64,000 bases of DNA from Streptomyces sp. NBC_00425. GTDB lineage: Bacteria; Actinomycetota; Actinomycetes; Streptomycetales; Streptomycetaceae. The translations under genes and the position numbers were made by a program. The stretch is taken from assembly GCF_036030735.1 (NCBI RefSeq), contig NZ_CP107928.1, positions 5,704,001 to 5,768,000 on the forward strand, in the 5' to 3' direction. Position 1 is the stretch's first letter. Every line of letters begins with the position of its first letter. Below the pieces are notes generated by a model, which worked only from the letters and a program-made list of their open reading frames with translations, was not told the DNA's origin and searched no databases. This document shows positions 32,259 to 38,900 of the stretch, piece after piece.

Positions 32259-33214
32259 TGGGCGCCGTCCGCCAGGTCCTCGACGTCCTCCAGCCCCGGA
32301 GCTTCCTGCGCAGCCTGGGACGCGGCTCCTGGATCCTGCTCAGGCTGATCGGCCGCGCCCTCGTGACCGGGCTCAAGCGCGCCGTCTCCAGCACGCAGGG
32401 GGCCGCCAAGACGGACCCGAAAGCCGCGGACGGCGAGACCGCCCAGGACGGCGGCGAGAACGCCGGGCGGCCACCCTCCAAGGAGAAGGCGGCCGCCGCG
32501 GTCCGCTCCACCGGCGAGGCCGCCGAACGGCTCGGCATGGGCCTCCTGGTCGTCTTCGTCGCGGCCGGCACCCTCAGCGGCCTCGGCGGCATGGCGCTGC
32601 TCCTGCTCCGCCCCTACGTGAACGTCATCGCAGCGGTCCTCGTGCTCGGCTGGATCGCGGCCGCACTGACCGCCGACCTCGCCGCCCAGCCCGGAAACGA
32701 TCATGACGAATCGGCGGGGGAGCAGCCCGAAGAGGACGAGGAAGAGGCCGCCGAAAAGACGCAGGAAAAACCGGCAGGGGAGTCGTGGGAAGTCGTCCGC
32801 GACCGCCTCACCCGGTATGTGGAACAGCGGGTCGCGGCCGGTGCCGCAGGCCACACGGAAGGCGTCAGGGGAAGAGGCGCGAGGGTGGACGATCTCCTCG
32901 CCGAACAGCAGGCCAACGGAGGCCTCCCCGGCATGGAGCGAAAGGACATGATCGAGCTGCTGGAAGAGGCCGGAATCACCGTCCGGGAACAGATGAGTTT
33001 CACGGTCATGGAAGAGACCGAAACGGGCGAGGTGAAGCGGAAGCGAAACATGCCCGGAGTGCACGTCGAGGACCTCGCGAAAGACCTCGGTCGGACCCCC
33101 CAGCTGCCCCCCCATTTGGTGCCCGACCTGACCCCCACTCCAGCAGTGAAATCGGCCCCGATTCCGGCCCAGGAATTGCCCCAGATTCCGGCCGCCAGGG
33201 CAGCCGGAGAATAG
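32258..33214 (+). CDS. Membrane protein with long charged C-terminal domain
   Basis: A 318-residue protein. Two transmembrane helices lie at about residues 92-140 (LLVVFVAAGTLSGLGGMALLLL, ...NVIAAVLVLGWIAAALT). A cytoplasmic C-terminal part contains DRLTRYVEQRVAAGAAGHTE and LLEEAGITVREQMSFTVMEE, a segment reminiscent of small helix-turn-helix-like modules. Last gene of the block; TGATG overlap with the preceding gene. Confidence 0.6.
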   Translation: MGAVRQVLDVLQPRSFLRSLGRGSWILLRLIGRALVTGLKRAVSSTQGAAKTDPKAADGETAQDGGENAGRPPSKEKAAAAVRSTGEAAERLGMGLLVVFVAAGTLSGLGGMALLLLRPYVNVIAAVLVLGWIAAALTADLAAQPGNDHDESAGEQPEEDEEEAAEKTQEKPAGESWEVVRDRLTRYVEQRVAAGAAGHTEGVRGRGARVDDLLAEQQANGGLPGMERKDMIELLEEAGITVREQMSFTVMEETETGEVKRKRNMPGVHVEDLAKDLGRTPQLPPHLVPDLTPTPAVKSAPIPAQELPQIPAARAAGE

Positions 33215-33472
33215 GCCGCACAGAGCCCGCCGTCCCGGCCGGCTCGGGGGCGCCGCAGGGGAGTGGCCAAGAGGCCCTCCCCTCCCCCGCCTGAGAGGGG
33301 TACCGGTCGCCTACTACCTACTGGGTAGAGCCCGCCTACTACCGGCCTACCGGGGGAGAGAGGCGGACAAAGCGGACGCCACTTCCGTCGGGGTCACGGA
33401 GCGCGCTAACCTCGTCACGCACCGCGTCGAGGTCGCGGAGCGGAAGGCTCGCAAGACTTCAGGGGGTCAAGG
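33215..33472. other. Intergenic region after the membrane block
   Basis: About 260 bases without a gene. It holds the repeated word GCCTACTACC (around 33309 and 33341) and an imperfect dyad CTACC...GGTAG. A weak promoter (TTCCGT, 18 bases, TAACCT near 33381-33410) could serve the next gene. Confidence 0.4.
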
Positions 33473-33703
33473 ATGTTCAGCTACGAGTGCGGCAACTGCA
33501 ATCTCCGCTCGGAGCCCTACGTCCTCCGGAATGGCGCCGAGCGGCGGGGGCAGCGGCACCGGGACGAAAAGCATGACGGAATGCACCCGCTGAACGAGGC
33601 GATCCTGTCCGCCAGCGGCCGTATGCCGCAGGCCGGCGAGTGGAAGGTCTTCGCTATCGTCGCCGCCTTGATGCTGGCCGGGCTCATCTCGAAGATGCTG
33701 TAA
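33473..33703 (+). CDS. Zinc-finger protein with C-terminal membrane anchor
   Basis: A 76-residue tail-anchored protein: FSYECGNCNLRSEPYVLRNG at the N-terminus and a hydrophobic C-terminus (VFAIVAALMLAGLI). Monocistronic, flanked by a long spacer and a strong terminator. Function unknown. Confidence 0.6.
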   Translation: MFSYECGNCNLRSEPYVLRNGAERRGQRHRDEKHDGMHPLNEAILSASGRMPQAGEWKVFAIVAALMLAGLISKML

Positions 33704-33741
33704 CCGTCCGGGCCGACGCCCGGCAGACTGCCCCCTAAACA

Positions 33742-33780
33742 CCGGAAGGGCCGCGCTCCCCCACTGCGCGGCCCTTCCGG
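33742..33780. terminator. Strong hairpin terminator
   Basis: A perfect 15-bp stem, CCGGAAGGGCCGCGC (33742-33756) with GCGCGGCCCTTCCGG (33766-33780), between convergent genes. Confidence 0.85.
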
Positions 33781-33802
33781 CATTCCCCTGTCATGCGGGT
33801 GA

Positions 33803-34087
33803 TCAGTCGGCGGTCGACTTCGCCTTGTTGGGCTGGCGGGGCTGGACGCCGTATTCCTTGCCGATTCCCCGCAGGGTCATCTCGGTCCACGGCACGCGGT
33901 CGTGCTTGGCGACCGACGCATAGGGCAGGTCGGGGTCCGACTTGAGGTCGGCGGCGAGGGCGGCACGGGCGGCGTGGCGCAGGCGCTCCTCCTCGGCGAC
34001 AGCCTCCTGCCATGCGCGGAGGGCCTCGAGCGCTCGGTCGCTCGGTTCGTAGTGGGGCAGCGGTGTGGGTCCTGGCTTCCTGGGCAT
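33803..34087 (-). CDS. Small putative DNA-binding regulator, minus strand
   Basis: A 94-residue basic protein starting at ATG 34087 (MPRKPGPTPLPHYEPSD). A helical centre (ALEALRAWQEAVAEEERLRH) is followed by PWTEMTLRGIGKEYGVQPRQ, an HTH-like ending. It is divergent from the gene at 34280; the interval has repeated GGTTAGG-type sites. By analogy with the other minus-strand genes it is a candidate repressor for those sites. The HTH is less clear than in the paralogues. Confidence 0.6.
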   Translation of the reverse strand: MPRKPGPTPLPHYEPSDRALEALRAWQEAVAEEERLRHAARAALAADLKSDPDLPYASVAKHDRVPWTEMTLRGIGKEYGVQPRQPNKAKSTAD

Positions 34088-34115
34088 GCCGGGAGTCTTC
34101 CACAAGGCGGCTTTG

Positions 34116-34216
34116 GAAAACCGGTTTGGGGAGTGCGGTCCAGGCGGAGGCTTCTGACCTGGAGGTCTTTGCGAACTCTTTACACAGCAATGTTTCGAAA
34201 GACGGTTAGGTAAAGT
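34116..34216. promoter_or_regulatory. Divergent regulatory region with GGTTAGG-type sites
   Basis: A palindrome AAACCGGTTT (34118-34127) lies near the minus-strand start. ACGGTTAGGTAAAGT (34202-34216) lies before the plus-strand gene at 34280. Matching words occur at 35271-35285 (ACGGTTAGGCAAAAT) and 43296-43310 (TGGATTAGGCAAAGT). TGTTTC...GAAACA brackets the 34202 site. Confidence 0.6.
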
Positions 34217-34279
34217 CTGTTTTGGAAACAATGGTTGTGTAAGCACTCGCCGACCAGCCCCCCCCCCCAGGAGCCCCCG

Positions 34280-34642
34280 ATGAGCACCACGGCCGCCGCC
34301 CCCCAGAAGTGCACCAAGTGCGGCCGCCGGTTGCGGAACCACTCGGAGGACGGCCTCGGCCCGAAGTGCCGCCGCATGATCCGCCGCGCGGGCAAGGCCC
34401 CGCAGATCATCGACGGCTACAAGCCGAGCCAGGTCGAGAAGGCCGTCGAGCACATCCGCCAGGGCGGCGTCGCCCTGCTCCGCAAGACCAGCAAGAACCG
34501 GGTCTACATGATCGTCGGCAACGACGGCCTGAACACCTACCGCACCGCCCGGCAGGCCTGCACCTGCCCGGCCGGCCTCAAGGCCAAGCACGTTTGTTGG
34601 CACCGCGTCGCCGCGCACATCTTCGACCTCGCCAGCCACTGA
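34280..34642 (+). CDS. SWIM zinc-finger protein with N-terminal zinc ribbon
   Basis: A 120-residue protein. An N-terminal four-Cys module (KCTKCGRRLRN ... GLGPKCRR) is followed by a C-terminal SWIM-type finger, ACTCPAGLKAKHVCWHRVA (CxC-x7-CxH). SWIM fingers bind DNA or proteins. ATG 34280 has CAGGAG upstream. Confidence 0.75.
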   Translation: MSTTAAAPQKCTKCGRRLRNHSEDGLGPKCRRMIRRAGKAPQIIDGYKPSQVEKAVEHIRQGGVALLRKTSKNRVYMIVGNDGLNTYRTARQACTCPAGLKAKHVCWHRVAAHIFDLASH

Positions 34643-34667
34643 ACCCCACCCCGCCAGGAGGAACCCC

Positions 34668-35225
34668 ATGGACGCCTACACCGCCACCGCCCGCCGCCTG
34701 CGCCTGGCCGCCGACATCTTCGAGGCCCGCGCCCACCACTGCACCCGGGCCGTCCTTGACCTGGTCACGGCCGGCTTCCGCTCTGCGGCCAGCGCTTTCG
34801 AGGACATCGCGCCGGGTGCGCCGTACGACCTGCCCGAGGCGCTGACCGACGCGATCGACGCGCTCACGGCGGTGTTCCAGGCCCACGACTTCGGCCTGTC
34901 GCCCGCGCTCGTCGAGTACGCGGTCGCGCCCGCCGCCGAGGAGACCCCCCGCCTGCGGGCCCTCGGCGCGGTGAACGCGGAACTGGCCTGGGAGGACTTC
35001 GAGCTCCGGTGCCGACAGCGCGTCCTGGCCAACGGCGGCGCGCTCGACTCCCTCGACGACGAGACCGTCAGCTGGGCCCTGCGGTCCCTGGCGACCGTCC
35101 ACTACCAGCACGAGGTCCTCGCCGACCGGATCGCGGTCGACAACGCCACGCCCGACAACCGGGGCCGCGAGGCCTTCCGGCCGATCCCCGGAGCGCGGAC
35201 GGCCCCCGACCACCACGCCGCCTGA
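34668..35225 (+). CDS. Unknown helical protein
   Basis: A 185-residue Ala-rich, mostly helical protein (ATARRLRLAADIFEARAHHC, LPEALTDAIDALTAVFQAHD). No motif recognised. AGGAGG precedes ATG 34668. Probably co-transcribed with the SWIM gene. Confidence 0.6.
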   Translation: MDAYTATARRLRLAADIFEARAHHCTRAVLDLVTAGFRSAASAFEDIAPGAPYDLPEALTDAIDALTAVFQAHDFGLSPALVEYAVAPAAEETPRLRALGAVNAELAWEDFELRCRQRVLANGGALDSLDDETVSWALRSLATVHYQHEVLADRIAVDNATPDNRGREAFRPIPGARTAPDHHAA

Positions 35226-35253
35226 CCAGGGGTTTCTTAGCGGTTCCTTTACT

Positions 35254-35301
35254 CAATCCATTTGGTCAAAACGGTTAGGCAAAATGGATTGCGGAAAGGA
35301 T
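35254..35301 (+). promoter_or_regulatory. GGTTAGG-type promoter/operator 2
   Basis: ACGGTTAGGCAAAAT (35271-35285) is followed by GATTGCGGAAAGGAT. It is embedded in a dyad CAATCCATTT (35254-35263) / AAATGGATTG (35282-35291). The block ATTGCGGAAAGGAT recurs after the site at 43296. Confidence 0.6.
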
Positions 35302-35341
35302 GGAAGTGACAGCAGAACCCACCGACCACAGGGAGCCCGCA

Positions 35342-35626
35342 ATGCACGACCTCACCCCCTTCACCGCGGACATCGAGGCCCTCGCCAACCTCCTCGCCGA
35401 GGAGTACGAGGAGGGCTGCCTCCCCCTGGTCGACCTCCACCCGCAGATGGCCGGCCGGTACCGCGCCATCGCCGCTGACCTGGTCTCCCGGAACCTCCCG
35501 CGCGACCTGTTCCAGCTCGCCCCCGCCCTCGCCGTCCTGGTCGACGGAGTCGCCCCCGAGGACAACGACCCCTGGGCCTTCGGCCGCCACCTGGACGCCG
35601 CCGAGGACGTCCTGAACCAGTTCTGA
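35342..35626 (+). CDS. Unknown small acidic protein
   Basis: A 94-residue acidic protein (DIEALANLLAEEYEEGCLPL, LPRDLFQLAPALAVLVDGVA). ATG 35342 has AGGGAG upstream; ATG 35300 lies too close to GGAAAGG to be used well. Function unknown. Confidence 0.6.
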   Translation: MHDLTPFTADIEALANLLAEEYEEGCLPLVDLHPQMAGRYRAIAADLVSRNLPRDLFQLAPALAVLVDGVAPEDNDPWAFGRHLDAAEDVLNQF

Positions 35627-35696
35627 CCCACCCAGACCGGGGGCCCGGTGCACCAGCCGGGCCCCCACCCCACCCCTGCATGAAAGAGAAGCGCAC

Positions 35697-36308
35697 ATGT
35701 TCCGCGAGACCGTGACGCACGCCGGTGGCGACAGCAAGGGCACTGCCCGCGAGTCCCACGCCCTGATGCTCCTGCGCCGGGCCCGTAACAGCGGGTACGC
35801 CATGGAAGCCACCATCACGGGCGGCGCCTCCATCCGCTGGACCCGGGTCGACCACTCCACCCGCACGCTCGTCGCGCGGGCCATCGCCCTCGACCCGGAG
35901 ACGCCGGTCGGAGACCTGGACGACACCACCCGGGCCCACCTCGCCCTCATCGACCTCGGCGACGCCCGCTACCTCGTGCGGGCCGACGGCCGCGCCATCA
36001 CCACCGCGGACGGCGAGATCGGCGCACTCGCCGCAGCCCGGCTGCGCGCCCGCCGCCTCGTCGCGGTCGACGACCGGGGCCGCGTCCGCCTCACCATGGC
36101 CGCCCGCCTCGGCCTCCTCGCCCACGACCACCGCCAGGCCGGGGGAGGCACCGACGGCTTCGCGATGTGCTCCTGCGGCTTCACCGTCCACGGCCCGACC
36201 GGCGAGGCCGCCGACGAGATCCTGCGGAACCACCGGCAGACGGTCACCGCCCGCTTCGTCGACTCGATCACGGCCGCGTACGCGGCAGCCATCTCGACCA
36301 CCCGCTGA
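35697..36308 (+). CDS. Unknown protein
   Basis: A 203-residue protein. The N-terminus (SHALMLLRRARNSGYAMEAT) may include a winged-helix-like fold; the C-terminal part has MCSCGFTVHGPTGEAADEIL, a one-knuckle Cys/His motif. Function unknown. Confidence 0.6.
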   Translation: MFRETVTHAGGDSKGTARESHALMLLRRARNSGYAMEATITGGASIRWTRVDHSTRTLVARAIALDPETPVGDLDDTTRAHLALIDLGDARYLVRADGRAITTADGEIGALAAARLRARRLVAVDDRGRVRLTMAARLGLLAHDHRQAGGGTDGFAMCSCGFTVHGPTGEAADEILRNHRQTVTARFVDSITAAYAAAISTTR

Positions 36309-36314
36309 CCCACC

Positions 36315-36360
36315 CCCGGACGCCGTCCGGACGCGTCCACGGACGCGCCCGGACGGCGTC
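36315..36360. repeat. TCCGGACG cluster 3, intergenic
   Basis: One exact TCCGGACG (36326) and several one-base variants (CCCGGACG, CCACGGACG) fill the short gap between two genes; another exact copy is at 36851-36858. This shows the word outside coding sequence. Confidence 0.7.
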
Positions 36361-36388
36361 CGCCGCATCCACCCCGGAAGGATCGACC

Positions 36389-36850
36389 ATGCGAACCACC
36401 AAGGCCCACGCGCGGGGCATCTACGCGACCGCCCTCCAGTACCTCGCCGACGGCCAGGGCCCCGCCGAGCCGCGACACCTGATGCGGGCTCTCGACACGG
36501 CGATCCACCGTCGGCACGCGGGAGCTGACAGCCGGGACAGGAAGGCGCTGCGGCACCTGGCGCTCGATGGACTCGGCGACTGGAGGAGCGCGGAGACCAT
36601 CGACGACCTCTCCGCCCGCCTCCGCGAGGGTGCCCGCGAAGGGCTCGACCTCGCCGACATGCCCGGGAAGCGGCACGCCGCCGTCGCGGCCGGCATCTGG
36701 TTCCACGGCGCGTACTCGTCGCGGCGCACGGTCGCCGACCAGCCGACGCCACGCGGCCTGTCCTTCGACGGCCGACCCTGGCTGTACCTCTGGACGGACG
36801 ACCCGGCCGCCCGGAACCCGGTCGTCCTGCGCGCCGCGTTCGCCGCATGA
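36389..36850 (+). CDS. Unknown protein
   Basis: A 153-residue protein, helical N-terminus (ARGIYATALQYLADGQGPAE) and C-terminal SFDGRPWLYLWTDDPA. ATG 36389 has GGAAGG upstream. No family recognised. Confidence 0.6.
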   Translation: MRTTKAHARGIYATALQYLADGQGPAEPRHLMRALDTAIHRRHAGADSRDRKALRHLALDGLGDWRSAETIDDLSARLREGAREGLDLADMPGKRHAAVAAGIWFHGAYSSRRTVADQPTPRGLSFDGRPWLYLWTDDPAARNPVVLRAAFAA

Positions 36851-36888
36851 TCCGGACGCCGTCCACACGATGAGAGAAGGAAGCACGG

Positions 36889-37050
36889 ATGAGCACGGAC
36901 AGCGCAGTCGCCCCCGGAGGGTGCCGTTGGTGCGGGATCGAGAGGCGGGGGCACGCCCGGCAGTGGACGCCGGAAGCGGGGTGGCATGCCTGGACCGCGC
37001 CGACTGCAGAACAGCACAAGGCGCGCCTGCGGGCCCGGACCACGCGGTGA
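36889..37050 (+). CDS. Small Cys/Trp/His protein
   Basis: A 53-residue protein with CRWCGIERRGHARQW and GWHAW, a plausible CxxC...H...H mini-zinc site. GAAGGAAG precedes ATG 36889. Similar short proteins are frequent in Streptomyces phages as I recall. Confidence 0.6.
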   Translation: MSTDSAVAPGGCRWCGIERRGHARQWTPEAGWHAWTAPTAEQHKARLRARTTR

Positions 37051-37066
37051 GCGGACCGACGACGAA

Positions 37067-37101
37067 CGCCCGCCAGCATCCGGGAGGTATGCGGGCGGGC
37101 G
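37067..37101. terminator. Hairpin between convergent genes
   Basis: CGCCCGCC (37067-37074) pairs with GGCGGGCG (37094-37101); CAT/ATG inside the loop can extend it. Confidence 0.55.
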
Positions 37102-37118
37102 CCGGGCTGCTCGGGCCG

Positions 37119-37403
37119 TCAGCCGTTCTTGCGGGCCTTGGCGAGGGACGCCGCATTGCGATGGCCGGCTGCGATGTCCGCGACGCGCTGCGGGGTGACC
37201 TCCAGGTGCGGGGCCAGGTCGTTCCGGTCGTACGGGCCGTCCAGGAGAGCGCGGACGGTCAGCTGCCGCTCCTCGCGCAGCCAGCGCTGCAGGTCGGGTA
37301 CGGCCTTGAGGGCCTTCCCCAGCAGAACGGCCCGGTCGATGGTCGGGTCGCCAGCCAGGTCGGCGAGGGCAGCGAAGGGCTCGGGGAGTTCGGTGCGGTC
37401 CAT
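37119..37403 (-). CDS. Small HTH regulator, paralogue B; candidate repressor of the TAGTG-N6-CACTA regulon
   Basis: A 94-residue protein with an HTH at the C-terminus (RNDLAPHLEVTPQRVADIAA). Its helical core (ALKAVPDLQRWLREERQLTV) aligns with the minus-strand regulator at 27558. Eleven bases upstream of its ATG (37403) lies one copy of the dyad TAGTG-N6-CACTA, the element found in seven downstream cassettes. An autoregulated repressor beside its operator is the simplest reading; it could equally be an activator. Confidence 0.75.
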   Translation of the reverse strand: MDRTELPEPFAALADLAGDPTIDRAVLLGKALKAVPDLQRWLREERQLTVRALLDGPYDRNDLAPHLEVTPQRVADIAAGHRNAASLAKARKNG

Positions 37404-37413
37404 GACGTCAGCT

Positions 37414-37429
37414 TAGTGGGTAGACACTA
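37414..37429 (-). promoter_or_regulatory. TAGTG-N6-CACTA operator at the regulator gene
   Basis: TAGTG (37414-37418), six bases, CACTA (37425-37429), immediately upstream of the minus-strand HTH gene. No GGAAC/GTT element accompanies it on the minus strand. Confidence 0.75.
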
Positions 37430-37463
37430 CGGCTCGCGACCACGGGGAACCCGGGCAGGCTCC

Positions 37464-37547
37464 TGACCTGGGCTTTTCTCGAAAAACTTCCGCGCGACCC
37501 GGAACCCTCCCGCCCTCTGTGGCGTTATCCATAGTGAGTAGCCACTA
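37464..37547 (+). promoter_or_regulatory. Promoter/operator cassette C1
   Basis: TGACCTGGG at 37464, then TTTTCTCGAAAAA; GGAAC 37501-37505; 18 bases; GTT 37524-37526; 5 bases; TAGTG-N6-CACTA 37532-37547. The leader ends with GAAGGAG before the ATG at 37574. Confidence 0.8.
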
Positions 37548-37573
37548 CGACGACAGTTCTGAAGGAGCCCCCC

Positions 37574-38293
37574 ATGGACGCCACACAGGCCCTCGCCCTC
37601 CTCGCCACCCGCGCCGACAACCACATCAAGACCGCCCGCGAGGCGCGCGAGCGTCTGACCGTCGCCCTGGCCGCCGAGGGCGGCGCGCACCTCGACTACC
37701 TGATGACCGAGGTCCTCAAGGAGGAGGGCGAGGCCGCCCCGTGGCGCGAGCTGATGCTGCGCATCGACCGTCACGGCGTCCTCGAGGGCCTCGCCAAGCA
37801 GCGCGAAGTGGCCACCGAGCGGGTCATGGGGTACGGGCTCGCCATGAGTACCAGCCTCGTGTCGAACGCGGCCCGCCTCGCGGAACTCGACGGCCTGCGG
37901 CGCTTCGTCAACGCCACCGAGGGCCTGCGGATCGATGAAGGCAAGGCCTCGGTCGAGGAGGCAGCCCCCGCGGCCGAGCCACAGGCGGCCCTGGCGTCCG
38001 CCCTGGCGTCCGCCCCGGCGTCCGCCCCGGCGTCCGCCCCGGTGGGCGTACACAAGGCCACCCCCGCCCAGAAGCGCACGCTCGCCGCCATCCGGGACAG
38101 GGGCGTGGGTCTCACCGAGCTGCGAGTAGGACGGATGCGGGTGACGGTCGCCAACGACGGCGACCGCCCGCGACTGGACATGGTCCTCTGGGTCATCGAG
38201 CAGGGTTGGGCGACGCGGGACCACTCGACCAGCCTCTACAGCGGCCAGGCCGTGACGCTGACCGCGATCGGCGAGGCCGTCCTGGCCGGCTGA
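37574..38293 (+). CDS. Unknown protein with Ala/Ser/Pro linker and winged-helix-like end
   Basis: A 239-residue protein. The N-terminal ~115 residues are helical (ALALLATRADNHIKTAREAR, VMGYGLAMSTSLVSNAARLA). A repeated ASAPASAP linker (residues ~138-157) joins a C-terminal ~75-residue domain (PAQKRTLAAIRDRGVGLTEL ... LTAIGEAVLAG) resembling a winged helix. First gene behind cassette C1. Confidence 0.65.
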   Translation: MDATQALALLATRADNHIKTAREARERLTVALAAEGGAHLDYLMTEVLKEEGEAAPWRELMLRIDRHGVLEGLAKQREVATERVMGYGLAMSTSLVSNAARLAELDGLRRFVNATEGLRIDEGKASVEEAAPAAEPQAALASALASAPASAPASAPVGVHKATPAQKRTLAAIRDRGVGLTELRVGRMRVTVANDGDRPRLDMVLWVIEQGWATRDHSTSLYSGQAVTLTAIGEAVLAG

Positions 38294-38325
38294 CTGGATC
38301 ATCCGGGCGGAGGGCGTACACGCTC

Positions 38326-38409
38326 TGACCTGGGGTTTTCCCGAAAAACTTCCGCGTCACCCGGAACCCCTCCGCCCCCTCCAGCGTTATTCATAGTGAG
38401 TAGCCACTA
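38326..38409 (+). promoter_or_regulatory. Promoter/operator cassette C2
   Basis: TGACCTGGG at 38326; GGAAC 38363-38367; 18 bases; GTT 38386-38388; 5 bases; TAGTG-N6-CACTA 38394-38409; GAAGGAG leader before ATG 38436. Confidence 0.8.
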
Positions 38410-38435
38410 CGACGACAGTCCCGAAGGAGCCCGCC

Positions 38436-38774
38436 ATGACCGCTCAGACCGCCACCGCCATCCCCACCCCCGCCGAAGTTCGCGCCCTCGAAGACGCAGC
38501 CATGAAGATCTACCACCACCACCTCCAGGTCTGGGCCGACTACCGCGCGCTTCCGCAGGAGGAGCAGGAGCGACAGAACCTTCTGTGGCGTCAGCTCAAC
38601 GACCGTCTGAGCGACGAGTACACGAGGGCCTGGGCCCTGTATGCCGCCGCCCAGGCGATCCTCGACAAGGAAGCCGCTCTGAAGCGAAACAAGGCCAGGG
38701 CCGAGGCCGTGCGCTCCAAGACCTGCATGTCCTGCTTCGAAGTCAGGGCAGCCAACGGGACCTGCGGATGCTGA
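38436..38774 (+). CDS. Helical protein with C-terminal Cys motif
   Basis: A 112-residue protein with two long helices (RALEDAAMKIYHHHLQVWAD, EYTRAWALYAAAQAILDKEA) and CMSCFEVRAANGTCGC at the end. Function unknown. Behind cassette C2. Confidence 0.65.
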   Translation: MTAQTATAIPTPAEVRALEDAAMKIYHHHLQVWADYRALPQEEQERQNLLWRQLNDRLSDEYTRAWALYAAAQAILDKEAALKRNKARAEAVRSKTCMSCFEVRAANGTCGC

Positions 38775-38788
38775 GGGCCCCCGCCTGA

Positions 38789-38873
38789 GGGCGCAGCACA
38801 AGCTGCGCCCACCCCCCTAGGGCCCCAGGCCCGACCAGCTCGACCACCCACGGCCCGGCACTCCGCCGGGCCG
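38789..38873 (+). terminator. Two tandem hairpin terminators
   Basis: GGGCGCAGC/GCTGCGCCC (38789-38797, 38802-38810) and CGGCCCGGC/GCCGGGCCG (38851-38859, 38865-38873), both perfect 9-bp stems. Confidence 0.75.
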
Positions 38874-38900
38874 TCCGCACACCCAGAAGGGAACCCCGGC

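Noticed and set aside
28840-33214. Type IV secretion or complete conjugation system
   Set aside because: No ATPase, relaxase or FtsK/TraB-like pump is seen in the window.
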